Notes under the pieces: generated by a model
Databases searched by the model: none
What the model was told of the DNA's origin: nothing
The model's input: only the letters and a program-made list of their open reading frames with translations
Made by a program: the position numbers and the translations under genes
Part shown: positions 24,078-33,173 of the stretch, piece after piece
How positions within the stretch are numbered: the first letter of the stretch is position 1
How the letters are laid out: each line of letters opens with the position of its first letter
Assembly: GCF_046271865.1 (NCBI RefSeq)
Contig: NZ_CP176580.1
Coordinates: 3,782,001-3,846,000 of the forward strand
Length of the DNA stretch: 64,000 nt
Origin: Nitrincola salilacus
GTDB taxonomy: Bacteria > Pseudomonadota > Gammaproteobacteria > Pseudomonadales > Balneatricaceae
Reading direction: 5' to 3'

Positions 24078-25103
24078 CTACGATTCAATATCACTCAAAC
24101 GCGCATCAAGACGCGCTGCTCTTTCCATATACTGCCGGGCACGCTGGTGTTCCGGCTCTATGTTCAGCACCTGCTGAAATTTTTCGATTGCATCGCGTAC
24201 CTCTTGAGCGTGAAAATGGCTGACACCCTCACGGTAAGACACCTCCACAAGTGTTTCTCGCAGGTGCTCGAACAGTTGCTGGTCCCGCTCAGAATCAGGT
24301 TGAGCTCGCAGCACTCGATAAGCAGCCTCTGACTGCCCGCGCTGATGTAATTGCTGTGGTGTCAGAGGCTGGGGAGCAGGTTCTAACGAAATTGTCTGAT
24401 CAGAACTCTGGCTGGTTTCCTCACGTACCTGTGCCTCTACCGGATCAGAGGATGTTGCCGACGCAATTTCAGGTTGCCTCTGAGTAATCTGTCTTGATGT
24501 GGAGTTGGCACGGACGGCAGGGGGCGATGTTCTGCGTGTATTTGTGCTTGGCTGATGGTAGTGTCCCAAGACCGGCAACTGGTTCAAATCAGGTACGTAG
24601 AGCAGTCGTGATTCCTGATAATCAGAGTTAAACTGGGCATTGTAGCGCTGCAGCAGCACGCCATAATGCCTGTTGCCATAGACTCGCTCAGATACATCAG
24701 GAAGTGACTCATCCACACCAATGGTGATTCGCCGAACCCCTTCGCTGCTCATCGGGGAGCTCAGCAAACCAAACAGATCAGTTGACTCCAGTTGAGCAGC
24801 AACCGCCTTGCTGTCATCATTAAAGGGATCCGCAAATAGAGACATACGCAGATGTTTCAAAGCAACCTGCTCGTTATTTGAGAAGTACAAGTCACTGAAA
24901 TGCTGCAGATTCGCACGACCTCCTTCACCTGCATTTTCTGTCAACAGGCGCACACCCACCTGATGCAAACCTTTGTAGAAATCCATCAGCTCTGCTTCAC
25001 TGGTTACCTCAACTGTCATCAACGGTTCTGGTTGCTGATTTCCAGAAGTACAACCGATCAGCATGAGCGATCCACATATCAATAGTAAGCCTGTTCTAAG
25101 CAT
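24078..25103 (-). CDS. T6SS-associated lipoprotein with C-terminal TPR-like region
   Basis: 341 residues. The signal peptide ends in the lipobox LIGC (Cys18). A middle segment (YGNRHYGVLLQRYNAQF, SRLLYVPDLNQLPVLG) resembles a degenerate LysM/tail-protein-X motif. A Ser/Gln/Pro-rich spacer follows (about 190-245), and the C-terminus has helical TPR-like repeats (LHQRGQSEAAYRVLR, DAIEKFQQVLNIEPEHQRA). It is distinct from TssJ, which is encoded separately. Overlap with the pppA gene (8 bp) places it in the phosphorylation module. An envelope sensor or peptidoglycan anchor is a reasonable guess, comparable in place to TagQ/TagR but without sequence similarity that I can see. Confidence 0.78.
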   Translation of the reverse strand: MLRTGLLLICGSLMLIGCTSGNQQPEPLMTVEVTSEAELMDFYKGLHQVGVRLLTENAGEGGRANLQHFSDLYFSNNEQVALKHLRMSLFADPFNDDSKAVAAQLESTDLFGLLSSPMSSEGVRRITIGVDESLPDVSERVYGNRHYGVLLQRYNAQFNSDYQESRLLYVPDLNQLPVLGHYHQPSTNTRRTSPPAVRANSTSRQITQRQPEIASATSSDPVEAQVREETSQSSDQTISLEPAPQPLTPQQLHQRGQSEAAYRVLRAQPDSERDQQLFEHLRETLVEVSYREGVSHFHAQEVRDAIEKFQQVLNIEPEHQRARQYMERAARLDARLSDIES

Positions 25104-25890
25104 CTGCCTTCCCCACGATCACTGCACTGACATTGTCGGTTGCGCCCCTGAGTACGGCAGAATTGATCAGGGTTTCAAGAGCTGACGCGTAGTCATCTGC
25201 GTAATAAAGTGACTTCCCCATCTCCATCTGGTCAATTACGTTGTAGAGCCCGTCAGAGCACAGCAGAAAAACGTCCTGGGCCAGAACATCAATCTCCAAC
25301 ATTTCAAATTCGAGCTCTTCCTGGACACCCATTGCCCGCGTCAGTATATGGTTTGCCGGATGGGTCTGAGCATTTGCAGCAGCGCTTTCATCCAGAAGAT
25401 GCTGGCTTTTCAGTGCTTCATACTGGGTGTGATCAACGGTCACCTGTTCAAAATAGACGTCCCGCATCCGATATAAACGACTGTCACCCGCCCAAAGCAC
25501 GTAGCCCCGGTCCTTAAACAACACCAGGATGATAAATGTTGAGCCAATGATTTGTTTTGACTCAAACATTTCATTCGATATTGAAAAAATGATCTGATTT
25601 GTCTTTTTAAGTAAATCAATCAGTTTGTTGATAAACGCATCGACAGAGTCGACCTGCTCTGCCTGCAGATCTTCCAGTGACTGGGTGATTAAACTGCTGG
25701 CAACACCTCCTTCAAGATGTCCACCCATCCCATCAGCCACACACCAAAGGCCCAGAAGATCATCAGCGTAGATTCGGTCCTCATTGTTCTGCCTTACCGG
25801 TCCCGTAATACTTTCGCTAACGCTGACCCAGCGATCATCGATGCCCCTTTCTCCAGGCTGGGTTATTGAATGCATCGCTTTATCACTCAT
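25096..25890 (-). CDS. pppA: PppA-like PP2C Ser/Thr phosphatase of T6SS
   Basis: 264 residues of the PP2C family. Metal-binding motifs are visible: RQNNEDRIYADD, VADGMGGHLEG, WAGDSRLYRM, LCSDGLYNVID and GATDNVSAVIV. PppA removes phosphate from the threonine sites made by the T6SS kinase and so resets the system. It overlaps tagF upstream and the lipoprotein gene downstream by 8 bp each. The kinase gene is 10 kb away in the same operon. Confidence 0.93.
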   Translation of the reverse strand: MSDKAMHSITQPGERGIDDRWVSVSESITGPVRQNNEDRIYADDLLGLWCVADGMGGHLEGGVASSLITQSLEDLQAEQVDSVDAFINKLIDLLKKTNQIIFSISNEMFESKQIIGSTFIILVLFKDRGYVLWAGDSRLYRMRDVYFEQVTVDHTQYEALKSQHLLDESAAANAQTHPANHILTRAMGVQEELEFEMLEIDVLAQDVFLLCSDGLYNVIDQMEMGKSLYYADDYASALETLINSAVLRGATDNVSAVIVGKADA

Positions 25891-26524
25891 GTCTTACCGG
25901 TTCCCTGGTTAAAATCGACTGATAGTATTCGACAGGCGGCATACCCGCCGTGTTATACAACCGCTCCGGACGATCGAACTCCCACCAGCAGGAGTATGCA
26001 ATTGTGTCCGGATCTGACTTCGTATCAATCCTGCCGGGAGTCATGGATGGACATCTGTCCAGTGCAGCTGCGAACTCAGCAATGACAGGCTTTGACAACA
26101 AAGCATCAAAGAGAAGATCTACCTGCTTGCGACCATGCAAGGCTTCAATCTGCTCATCAAGGACCACTTGCATGGCCTGGCTCAACAGCTGCTTATCCAG
26201 TTTAGAGAAGTCGGCATGCCCCTTGATCAAGAGGCCGCTGAACAGCGGAAAGTAACGCCCAACACGATCAACACTCGGGATCATGACACCATAAATGGAT
26301 ACTGAGTCCGGGCATTTCGCGTGTAATACAAAACAGCAAGGATCGGCTTTAAGGAAGGCTTGCAACCACTGCTCCCGCCCTAACGCATGCTCGGTTTCAG
26401 ACAACACCCGTACCGACCATTGGTGCAGTTCCGTTTCAACTGCGGCAGGAAAGTTCAGCAACACATAATCTGAATGTGCCGGCAACTTGCCATAGACTGC
26501 GATATTGAAGCCCATTAGTGACAC
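25883..26524 (-). CDS. tagF: TagF, post-translational T6SS repressor
   Basis: 213 residues of the TagF/DUF2094 family: FNIAVYGKLPAHSDYVLLN, WLQAFLKADPCCFVLHA, and GVMIPSVDRVGRYFPLFSGL, the family signature. In Pseudomonas, TagF holds the system off by binding Fha. Here it is not fused to PppA, which occurs in some species. It overlaps tssM by 10 bp and pppA by 8 bp. Confidence 0.92.
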   Translation of the reverse strand: MSLMGFNIAVYGKLPAHSDYVLLNFPAAVETELHQWSVRVLSETEHALGREQWLQAFLKADPCCFVLHAKCPDSVSIYGVMIPSVDRVGRYFPLFSGLLIKGHADFSKLDKQLLSQAMQVVLDEQIEALHGRKQVDLLFDALLSKPVIAEFAAALDRCPSMTPGRIDTKSDPDTIAYSCWWEFDRPERLYNTAGMPPVEYYQSILTREPVRHE

Positions 26525-29500
26525 CTGATTGACTTGAATAGATTGGCGTCAAACGGGTTATAGACACTTCCCGCAACCAGCTCAAAATTAAAGCGATGAC
26601 CTGAACGAGTCGAAAACTCGATGAGATAACGCTCACTGTCAAGACGGGTCATACGACCATGATCAAACAGTCTGAACAATGACCAGTCCCCACGTTCAGT
26701 GATGGCCTCAGTATCCTTGGACGTTTCTATAACCAACCGGGAGAAGGACTGAGTCGTTAGATTAGCTGATGGCCAGTCAAAGCGTCGGCCCAGCTTAGGA
26801 CCATGTGCATAACTCATCTCTTCATTGTCGATCACCAGGGATATTTTCAGTATTTCCGGATCAACATCACGCGGGACCAGCTCAAAACTCAGAGATGGTG
26901 TGTTCCCGCCTGGACCAAAAAACATATTCTGTATCCTATTGCTCAGCTCAACTTGCCTGAGCAACGTATTCACGCCGGCTGACTCAAATCCTGTCACTTG
27001 CTGCCATCGCCATGGAGAGCGGGAGCGGTCCACGTAAGACGATAAATAGGTTTCGAAGTACTCATCAACAATGCCACCAGCAGCGAAATAACTTGCCAGA
27101 TCTCTCATGGTTATTTCTCGTGAGGCACCCGTTGCAAAGGGGTACCGCCCTTCGATCATGTCGCGACAGACTGGTACTACATTGCTCGCCCATTGGTTTT
27201 GGACATAACTGCGCGCCTGAGAACCTGTCTCCGCTTTAGCAGAGTCCAGCAACTGAGCGAGCCAGGTTGATAAGGGCCTGGGCATGCTGGCTACATCCAT
27301 CTCCAGCTGTGTGATCACTTCACTCATTCCCTGATGATTACTGGCACGCATCCAGGCTGAGCGCTCTGCATTCACTGAGTGCTGCAATCCCTGCAAGAAG
27401 ATTTTCAAGGTATCCAACTGAGAAAAAAGTGCAGTAAGTCTTTCAGGCTCATTCTCATCTGTAGAGATGGAATAACGGTTAATCTGGGCAAAGACCGGTA
27501 GCACTTCCAACGACATCAGCGCCAGTAGATCATCGCTCAGCACAGCCATTGAAGCAGCTCCCTGCTGATCATTCGATGGCTTGGCAGCTTCACTCACTGA
27601 GCTGAAGAATGTAGAAAATTCCGTATTTGCTCTGACAATACCGAGTAGCTGCCTGATAGGCGAAGACTCACTGATCAGCACATCAATGGCACGGGCTTTT
27701 GCCTGAACATCTTCAACATTATCCAGTTGGATAGCATGCAGTGTATCGAGCCAGACTTGCTGATATTGCTGCAAGTACTGCCTGAAAAGCTCAGCCTTAT
27801 AACGCTCTGCAAGTGCCTGGTCATACCCTAATATTGCGGCATCTTCCTTCAGCACTCTATCCAGAAAACCCGACTGTTGCGCAAAATATCGCTGAGCTCC
27901 GATTCGGGTATATAGCCCTTCTATCAGAGTCTCCTGCATGCTTTTGCCTTCTACCGCGAATATCAGCACGCCGTTATTGCCGACCAGATCCAATAATCGA
28001 TACCCCTGACTGACGGGATCATTGGCGGCATGTGACTCCATCTGCTTCAACAACCTTGAGGATACCGGTTGCTGCAATAAACTCCGACGGCCATGCTCAA
28101 TCAGCTCGGTATTCAATGATGGGTAATAATGCTTTGGCAGCAAGCCGATCAGCTGCTGGACATGTTCGTCCAGGGCCTCGCGTGAAGCAACGTCGTAGTG
28201 ACGGAAGTAAGATTGGATATAACGACTGATAAAGGCTGGGTCCATTTCAAGCTGACCGCCCAGTATCTGATAAAATTTCAAATCATCAAACAGCCCTTCG
28301 TCCTTGCGGACCATCCGATCTTCAAGATGAAATACCAACCGTGGCAGCAGCAGATTGATCAGTGCACGTTCATATAACCGGACAGACTCCGAATGCATTT
28401 TCCCTGTCTGGTTCAAGCCAAAACCTGACATGAAGAGCCGCCCTGAATTTTGATGGCTATAGCCGAAGGGTATATCTCGTGTCTTATTCAGAATGGGTAG
28501 AATATGCTCAATATCATGATCAGTCTCCAGAAGCATTTGACGCTGCGCTTCCACTTCAGCGACTGCTTCATTGAAATATTTGAGCTGCTTGGTGTTCTGG
28601 TTAAAGTTATGGTACCAAAAAGCTATCAGACCAATACTTGTAGCCAGCAGGACACCATAGCAGCCCAGATACAACATCGAGCGAATTTTCTCAAACCGAG
28701 CATTATGGCCAGCCAGTCCCGCCTCTTTGAAAACGACCTCATTCAACAAGTCCCTGATAAAGTAACTCTTGCCCTTTCGTCCATCCGTATTACGGGTACG
28801 GCCAAGGTGCGCAGATAATCCACTGATGACTTTTTCCAGTACTGATCCATCTTGAACGCCGCTGGTAAAGTACACCCCGCGCAGCATCAGATTAGTTTCA
28901 AAACGCGTTGGTTTGAAGCTGGTATCAAGAAGCAGACTGATACGATCCTGTAAAGCTGCCGCCATGCGTGGAAACAGGTAAATATTGTCACGTTTGTTGA
29001 TATCGACTTCGTTTCTCAGGCCATCCAGCACTTTGATCTGCAAACGCTCAGTCAACAGCTTATGCTCTATCAAATAACGACTGACCGGATCATCCTTCCG
29101 ATCTGCCATTTTGAAAGTTGCGCCCCAGACCTGGTCTCTGCCTTCGCCGTCCAGATGGCCAAAAAACTCCTCAAATCCGGGTAACAGATCCAGTTTGGTG
29201 AACACCAGATAGACAGGAAACTCTATTTTCAATTTATCGTAGAGTTCATAGATCCTTTTTTTGATGAGATAAGCGTCCGCAACAATATCCGCTTCGTCTT
29301 TGCGAACCAGATCTTCGATGCTATAGGCCACTACAATTCCATTAATCGGCTTACGCTTTCGATACTTTGCCAGCAGAGACAAAAATGTATTCCAATCTTT
29401 TTTGTCTCTTGCTTCCTGATTATCCTGAGTGGTGAAACGACCCGCAGTGTCCACCAGAATGGCTTGATCGGTAAACCACCAATCACAGTTTTTGGTTCCA

Positions 29501-29997
29501 CCGACACCACGAATCGATGCACCAAACTGATCCATCAGTGGGAAGTGCAGACCTGAGTTGATTAAAGCAGTGGTTTTTCCGGACCCTGGCGGGCCGATCA
29601 ACATATACCATGGAAGGCTATACAGGTAGTTTCCACCCATACCTGGTCGTTTCTGCTTTTTCAGTAAACGGACCGCATCTTCAAACTTGGTTTTAAACTC
29701 TGCCTCATCAGCCTTGTCTGTCTGATCGCTTTGTTTATCGGAGGCGTTCTGAACCATACCCTGACCCAGTTGTTCATTACGCCTTCTGGCTAACACCCAG
29801 GTTCTGGCCTTATAAACGAGCGCAAACGCGAACATGGTGAAAATCATGCTCCCGCGCGCCAGTGCAGACTGGAAAGGGTTGGAGTTGCCCATAGATAGAG
29901 CGGGTAGCACAAACCAGATGATTGCCGACAACAACAGCAAAGCAACCAACCCCAAAAGGCCACCCAGATTTTTGGCCATTCCCTGAAACACCCTCAT
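26515..29997 (-). CDS. tssM: TssM (IcmF), inner-membrane complex ATP-binding subunit
   Basis: 1160 residues, full length for TssM. Two N-terminal membrane helices (about 10-30 and 43-62), a cytoplasmic NTPase domain with GPPGSGKTTALINSG near 135, a third helix near 440 (YLGCYGVLLATSIGLIAF), then a long periplasmic part. The latter contains LMLRGVYFTSGVQDGS before the helix and a C-terminal FFGPGGNTPSLSFELVP block. It bridges both membranes with TssL and TssJ. Gap to tssL is 16 bp. Confidence 0.97.
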   Translation of the reverse strand: MRVFQGMAKNLGGLLGLVALLLLSAIIWFVLPALSMGNSNPFQSALARGSMIFTMFAFALVYKARTWVLARRRNEQLGQGMVQNASDKQSDQTDKADEAEFKTKFEDAVRLLKKQKRPGMGGNYLYSLPWYMLIGPPGSGKTTALINSGLHFPLMDQFGASIRGVGGTKNCDWWFTDQAILVDTAGRFTTQDNQEARDKKDWNTFLSLLAKYRKRKPINGIVVAYSIEDLVRKDEADIVADAYLIKKRIYELYDKLKIEFPVYLVFTKLDLLPGFEEFFGHLDGEGRDQVWGATFKMADRKDDPVSRYLIEHKLLTERLQIKVLDGLRNEVDINKRDNIYLFPRMAAALQDRISLLLDTSFKPTRFETNLMLRGVYFTSGVQDGSVLEKVISGLSAHLGRTRNTDGRKGKSYFIRDLLNEVVFKEAGLAGHNARFEKIRSMLYLGCYGVLLATSIGLIAFWYHNFNQNTKQLKYFNEAVAEVEAQRQMLLETDHDIEHILPILNKTRDIPFGYSHQNSGRLFMSGFGLNQTGKMHSESVRLYERALINLLLPRLVFHLEDRMVRKDEGLFDDLKFYQILGGQLEMDPAFISRYIQSYFRHYDVASREALDEHVQQLIGLLPKHYYPSLNTELIEHGRRSLLQQPVSSRLLKQMESHAANDPVSQGYRLLDLVGNNGVLIFAVEGKSMQETLIEGLYTRIGAQRYFAQQSGFLDRVLKEDAAILGYDQALAERYKAELFRQYLQQYQQVWLDTLHAIQLDNVEDVQAKARAIDVLISESSPIRQLLGIVRANTEFSTFFSSVSEAAKPSNDQQGAASMAVLSDDLLALMSLEVLPVFAQINRYSISTDENEPERLTALFSQLDTLKIFLQGLQHSVNAERSAWMRASNHQGMSEVITQLEMDVASMPRPLSTWLAQLLDSAKAETGSQARSYVQNQWASNVVPVCRDMIEGRYPFATGASREITMRDLASYFAAGGIVDEYFETYLSSYVDRSRSPWRWQQVTGFESAGVNTLLRQVELSNRIQNMFFGPGGNTPSLSFELVPRDVDPEILKISLVIDNEEMSYAHGPKLGRRFDWPSANLTTQSFSRLVIETSKDTEAITERGDWSLFRLFDHGRMTRLDSERYLIEFSTRSGHRFNFELVAGSVYNPFDANLFKSIRCH

Positions 29998-30013
29998 GCT
30001 GATTTCCCTATCA

Positions 30014-31312
30014 TCAACGCCATTCCGAATTCGGTAACAAGACCAGTTCTACCCGTCGATTCTGGGCTCGACCATCCGCTGTATCATTGCCAGCAACAGG
30101 CTGGGTATCCGCCTTCGCATCTATGCTATACCGTCCCTGCTCATTCCCCGCACGCTCCAACACACCCTTAACCTGCTCAGCACGTGCCTGGGATAGATGC
30201 CAGTTGGAAGGAAACCGGAGGGTATTGATGGGATTACTATCTGTATGACCTTCAACAATGACCTTCCCTTCCACATCCATCAGCGCAATACCGATATGGT
30301 TGAGTAATGCCGCATAATCCCGCTCTACCTCTGCACTGCCAGAGCGAAACAGCTGGTCTGTATTAATAACGATACGGATCTGATTATTTCGATCATTCAG
30401 GCTCACTTGCCGCCGCTCGACCTCACGCTCCAATAATCGACTGACCCGAGCCATTACAGACTCGTCCAGATCCGGTACTTGTACCTGAAAATCGCCGTGC
30501 TGCTCGGTCAGCGTTCGCGAAGCATTCAACAATGAGTAGCTGGACTGATCATTCACCCGGATGAGCAGATAGAAGTACACGACACACAACAAGGCGAGCA
30601 GAAATGCAGAAAGCACCCAGAGAGGCAGGGTGTTACGAATTTTTTCCGCTACAACCTCTTCACCCTTCCAGTGGATGGAGATTGGCTTGGGTATTGCGCC
30701 ACGGATTTGTATGATCGTGCGATACAAACCATTTTTCAGCTCCAGCAATTTACTTCCACGGTCTGGCTCTATGGCAAACTTCCCTTCAAACCCCAACGCC
30801 AGACAGATATAAATCAACTCAAGCAGATCAATGTTTTTCCTAGGATTTTTTTCAAGATTACCCTGGATAACGAAAAAGTTTTCACCACCCCAGGTTTCCG
30901 CATGGAAATAACTCAGCAGGCTATGTCGGCTCCAGTTGTTTTTTTCCCCCAAGGGGGTATTCAACACAAACTCATCTGCCGTGGAGCACAGCAGATAGCG
31001 CGCTATTTCTATATCCTTGGAGTCCACATTGGCTTCATAGGCTTTTTTCTCAAACGCCTTAATCAACTCAATGAGTCTGATTTTAAGTGTTTCAGGACTC
31101 AACTGTGTTTCGTAATTACGGATCGACGGTAGCAGGGCCAGAATTTCAAATGCGGCATTTTCAAGCAGATTCAGACCACTGCTCAACGATGAGATCTCCT
31201 CTATCGTCATCACAGATTCGACAGTACGCGCAGGCCGAGGCTGTTCAGATTCTATCTGGCCCCGTCCTCCCGGTGTCGGTATCATGACCGTTCTATCACC
31301 ACTAAATCCCAT
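30014..31312 (-). CDS. tssL: TssL (DotU-like) with C-terminal OmpA domain
   Basis: 432 residues. The N-terminus reads GDRTVMIPTPGGRG with Thr8 in a DxTV setting. A DotU domain follows (SLLSYFHAETWGGENFF, ICLALGFEGKFAI), one membrane helix near 225-247 (LWVLSAFLLALLCVVYFYL), and a periplasmic OmpA domain with VEGHTDSNPI and GRAQNRRVELVLLP. This evolved TssL anchors the complex to peptidoglycan by itself. The Thr8 context resembles the TssL phosphothreonine bound by Fha in Agrobacterium. Confidence 0.96.
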   Translation of the reverse strand: MGFSGDRTVMIPTPGGRGQIESEQPRPARTVESVMTIEEISSLSSGLNLLENAAFEILALLPSIRNYETQLSPETLKIRLIELIKAFEKKAYEANVDSKDIEIARYLLCSTADEFVLNTPLGEKNNWSRHSLLSYFHAETWGGENFFVIQGNLEKNPRKNIDLLELIYICLALGFEGKFAIEPDRGSKLLELKNGLYRTIIQIRGAIPKPISIHWKGEEVVAEKIRNTLPLWVLSAFLLALLCVVYFYLLIRVNDQSSYSLLNASRTLTEQHGDFQVQVPDLDESVMARVSRLLEREVERRQVSLNDRNNQIRIVINTDQLFRSGSAEVERDYAALLNHIGIALMDVEGKVIVEGHTDSNPINTLRFPSNWHLSQARAEQVKGVLERAGNEQGRYSIDAKADTQPVAGNDTADGRAQNRRVELVLLPNSEWR

Positions 31313-31326
31313 ACAACTTCCCTGTA

Positions 31327-32655
31327 TTACTGTTTAATCGCCCAAAGATCCATTTTCAGCTCAGGAAACTGCTCACCGATATGCAGTGCAATTGCGCGAT
31401 TAGCCCGAATGGCCTCCCATAAACGCCCCTGCGCTTGAAGCTCAAAGTAGACAGCTCCGCCCTGGTAAGGAATCTGTCTGGGTGCCACAGGCATCGGCTC
31501 GATCCGGATACCGGGAAGCTGTCGATTTACCAACTGGGTGATATGTTCAACAGGCCCTATTTTCAGATGTGTCGGAAACTTGCTACGCAATGCTTCCTTG
31601 GGCAAACCTGAAGACACAACCAGCACATAGGAGCGTTCACTCAACTCTTCACCCGGAATCACGCCGATTCGAACACCATAGTTTTTCACTTCAAGCTCTA
31701 TGCGATAAGCATTCTGCTCCAGCAAGGTATTCAGTGAACGGTTCAATTCCAACATCAGCTCATCAAAGCAGCACTTGAGATCTCGATGGTTATAGCCAAG
31801 CATTTCCCGCAACATGCGGGATTCTGCTGTAAAGGTGGACAGTTCGGCAGCAAGGCTGAGCCCTTGATCGTAGAAGTCCAGTGGATGCAATCCGCGTAAC
31901 CGACCAAAATGCTCAAACATGACTTTATAACGATTGGTAATCTGCAACAGCATCAAATCAGATATGTCTGCAGCAGCCTCTGTCCCGGCATTAAGGATGC
32001 GCTGTGAATAGAGCTGGCTTCGCAAAGATAGAAGCCCGGTAATTTCTCGAACATACCCTGCAAGATTGGGTTCCGCAGAAACAAATAACGTAGGTGGAAT
32101 AAAACCCTTGTCCAGGCGAATCTCATCACCAGCCACAGAGTGCACTTGCGCTATCGGAATAACGGTATTCTGCTGATGCGTAAGACGCTCAGACTGTAGC
32201 CGAATTTTCTTATGTGCGACCTCAATGTCTGCAGAACTGTTGGTGTCTGCCACAACATCTGTAAATTGATGGGTCTCGATCCTGAAACGTGCATTGCTGG
32301 CAGTCCTCTGCATCCGATCCATATCAACACTGCCATTCTTCCACAATGGCAGACACAGGTTGATTCGATCACCTTCCTGCAGCTCGCTGATATCCAATGC
32401 ATCTGGCAGAGTATCAGTACCGGGCATTTCGAACGGCGTGCCATCCTCAAAAATACCACTGCACTCTCTAACCAGCACTTTTCCAATTTTCAATGCCCCT
32501 TCATCAAATGAAAGGTTGGTAATACCCCATGCGTATCCGCTCAGTGCAGTGGTCTTCAGATTGATCAGTTTTTCAAAATAACGGTCCTGCTGCTGAAAAT
32601 GCTGCGGGCGAATAAACATCCCTTCAGTCCAAGCAACCTTTTTATGCCAACTCAT
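31327..32655 (-). CDS. tssK: TssK, T6SS baseplate-membrane complex connector
   Basis: 442 residues, typical for TssK. It starts WHKKVAWTEGMFIRPQHFQQQDRY, the family signature, and includes YAWGITNLSFDEGALKIGK, MLGYNHRDLKCCFDELM and a C-terminal IPYQGGAVYFELQAQGRLWE. TssK links baseplate wedges to TssL/TssM. It lies 14 bp from both neighbours tssJ and tssL. Confidence 0.96.
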   Translation of the reverse strand: MSWHKKVAWTEGMFIRPQHFQQQDRYFEKLINLKTTALSGYAWGITNLSFDEGALKIGKVLVRECSGIFEDGTPFEMPGTDTLPDALDISELQEGDRINLCLPLWKNGSVDMDRMQRTASNARFRIETHQFTDVVADTNSSADIEVAHKKIRLQSERLTHQQNTVIPIAQVHSVAGDEIRLDKGFIPPTLFVSAEPNLAGYVREITGLLSLRSQLYSQRILNAGTEAAADISDLMLLQITNRYKVMFEHFGRLRGLHPLDFYDQGLSLAAELSTFTAESRMLREMLGYNHRDLKCCFDELMLELNRSLNTLLEQNAYRIELEVKNYGVRIGVIPGEELSERSYVLVVSSGLPKEALRSKFPTHLKIGPVEHITQLVNRQLPGIRIEPMPVAPRQIPYQGGAVYFELQAQGRLWEAIRANRAIALHIGEQFPELKMDLWAIKQ

Positions 32656-32669
32656 CGAAATCCTTCTCT

Positions 32670-33173
32670 TTATTTCTCGAACGCAACCACTTTGCCTTCT
32701 AGATTCACACGTAACTGAACATGGTTATTCAAGTTCAGGTATTTGCCTATAAACCCGCGGCCATCCCCGATTTGAACAACATCACGCCATACGGCATTAT
32801 CAATATCCTGATACGCGGCCACGACACCGACATAACGCACATACTCGTCAATTTCGAACAATATCGTTTCATTTGTACCTGGCCGGATCACGACCCCTTT
32901 TGCCAGATCCGTGATACTGGATGCGCGTTGATTGTGAAATTCGAAATAGTCCGCGCGAATGAAGTCCGTATCACGCTCCATCAGAAAAACCTGTACTTCG
33001 ACTGGAAAGGACTTATTCAAAAGATTCGGATTGAGGTATTCAGCTGCCACCAGGTCGACACTGACAAAAAACTTGCCCTCCTGACTACTGATACTACGTA
33101 TTGTATCCAGCGCACTGCAGCCTGAAAGTAAGCTGAACAACCCTAACATCAGCCAACGAAGGCTAAGCTTCAT
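32670..33173 (-). CDS. tssJ: TssJ, T6SS outer-membrane lipoprotein
   Basis: 167 residues. The signal peptide and lipobox LLSGC (Cys19) are followed by a beta-sandwich domain with SVDLVAAEYLNPN, FPVEVQVFLMERDTDF and a C-terminal KYLNLNNHVQLRVNLEGK, as in TssJ. The ATG at 33173 is chosen because it gives a standard lipoprotein signal; upstream in-frame Met codons would put it behind a hydrophilic stretch. It overlaps the 3' end of fha by 11 bp. Confidence 0.93.
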   Translation of the reverse strand: MKLSLRWLMLGLFSLLSGCSALDTIRSISSQEGKFFVSVDLVAAEYLNPNLLNKSFPVEVQVFLMERDTDFIRADYFEFHNQRASSITDLAKGVVIRPGTNETILFEIDEYVRYVGVVAAYQDIDNAVWRDVVQIGDGRGFIGKYLNLNNHVQLRVNLEGKVVAFEK

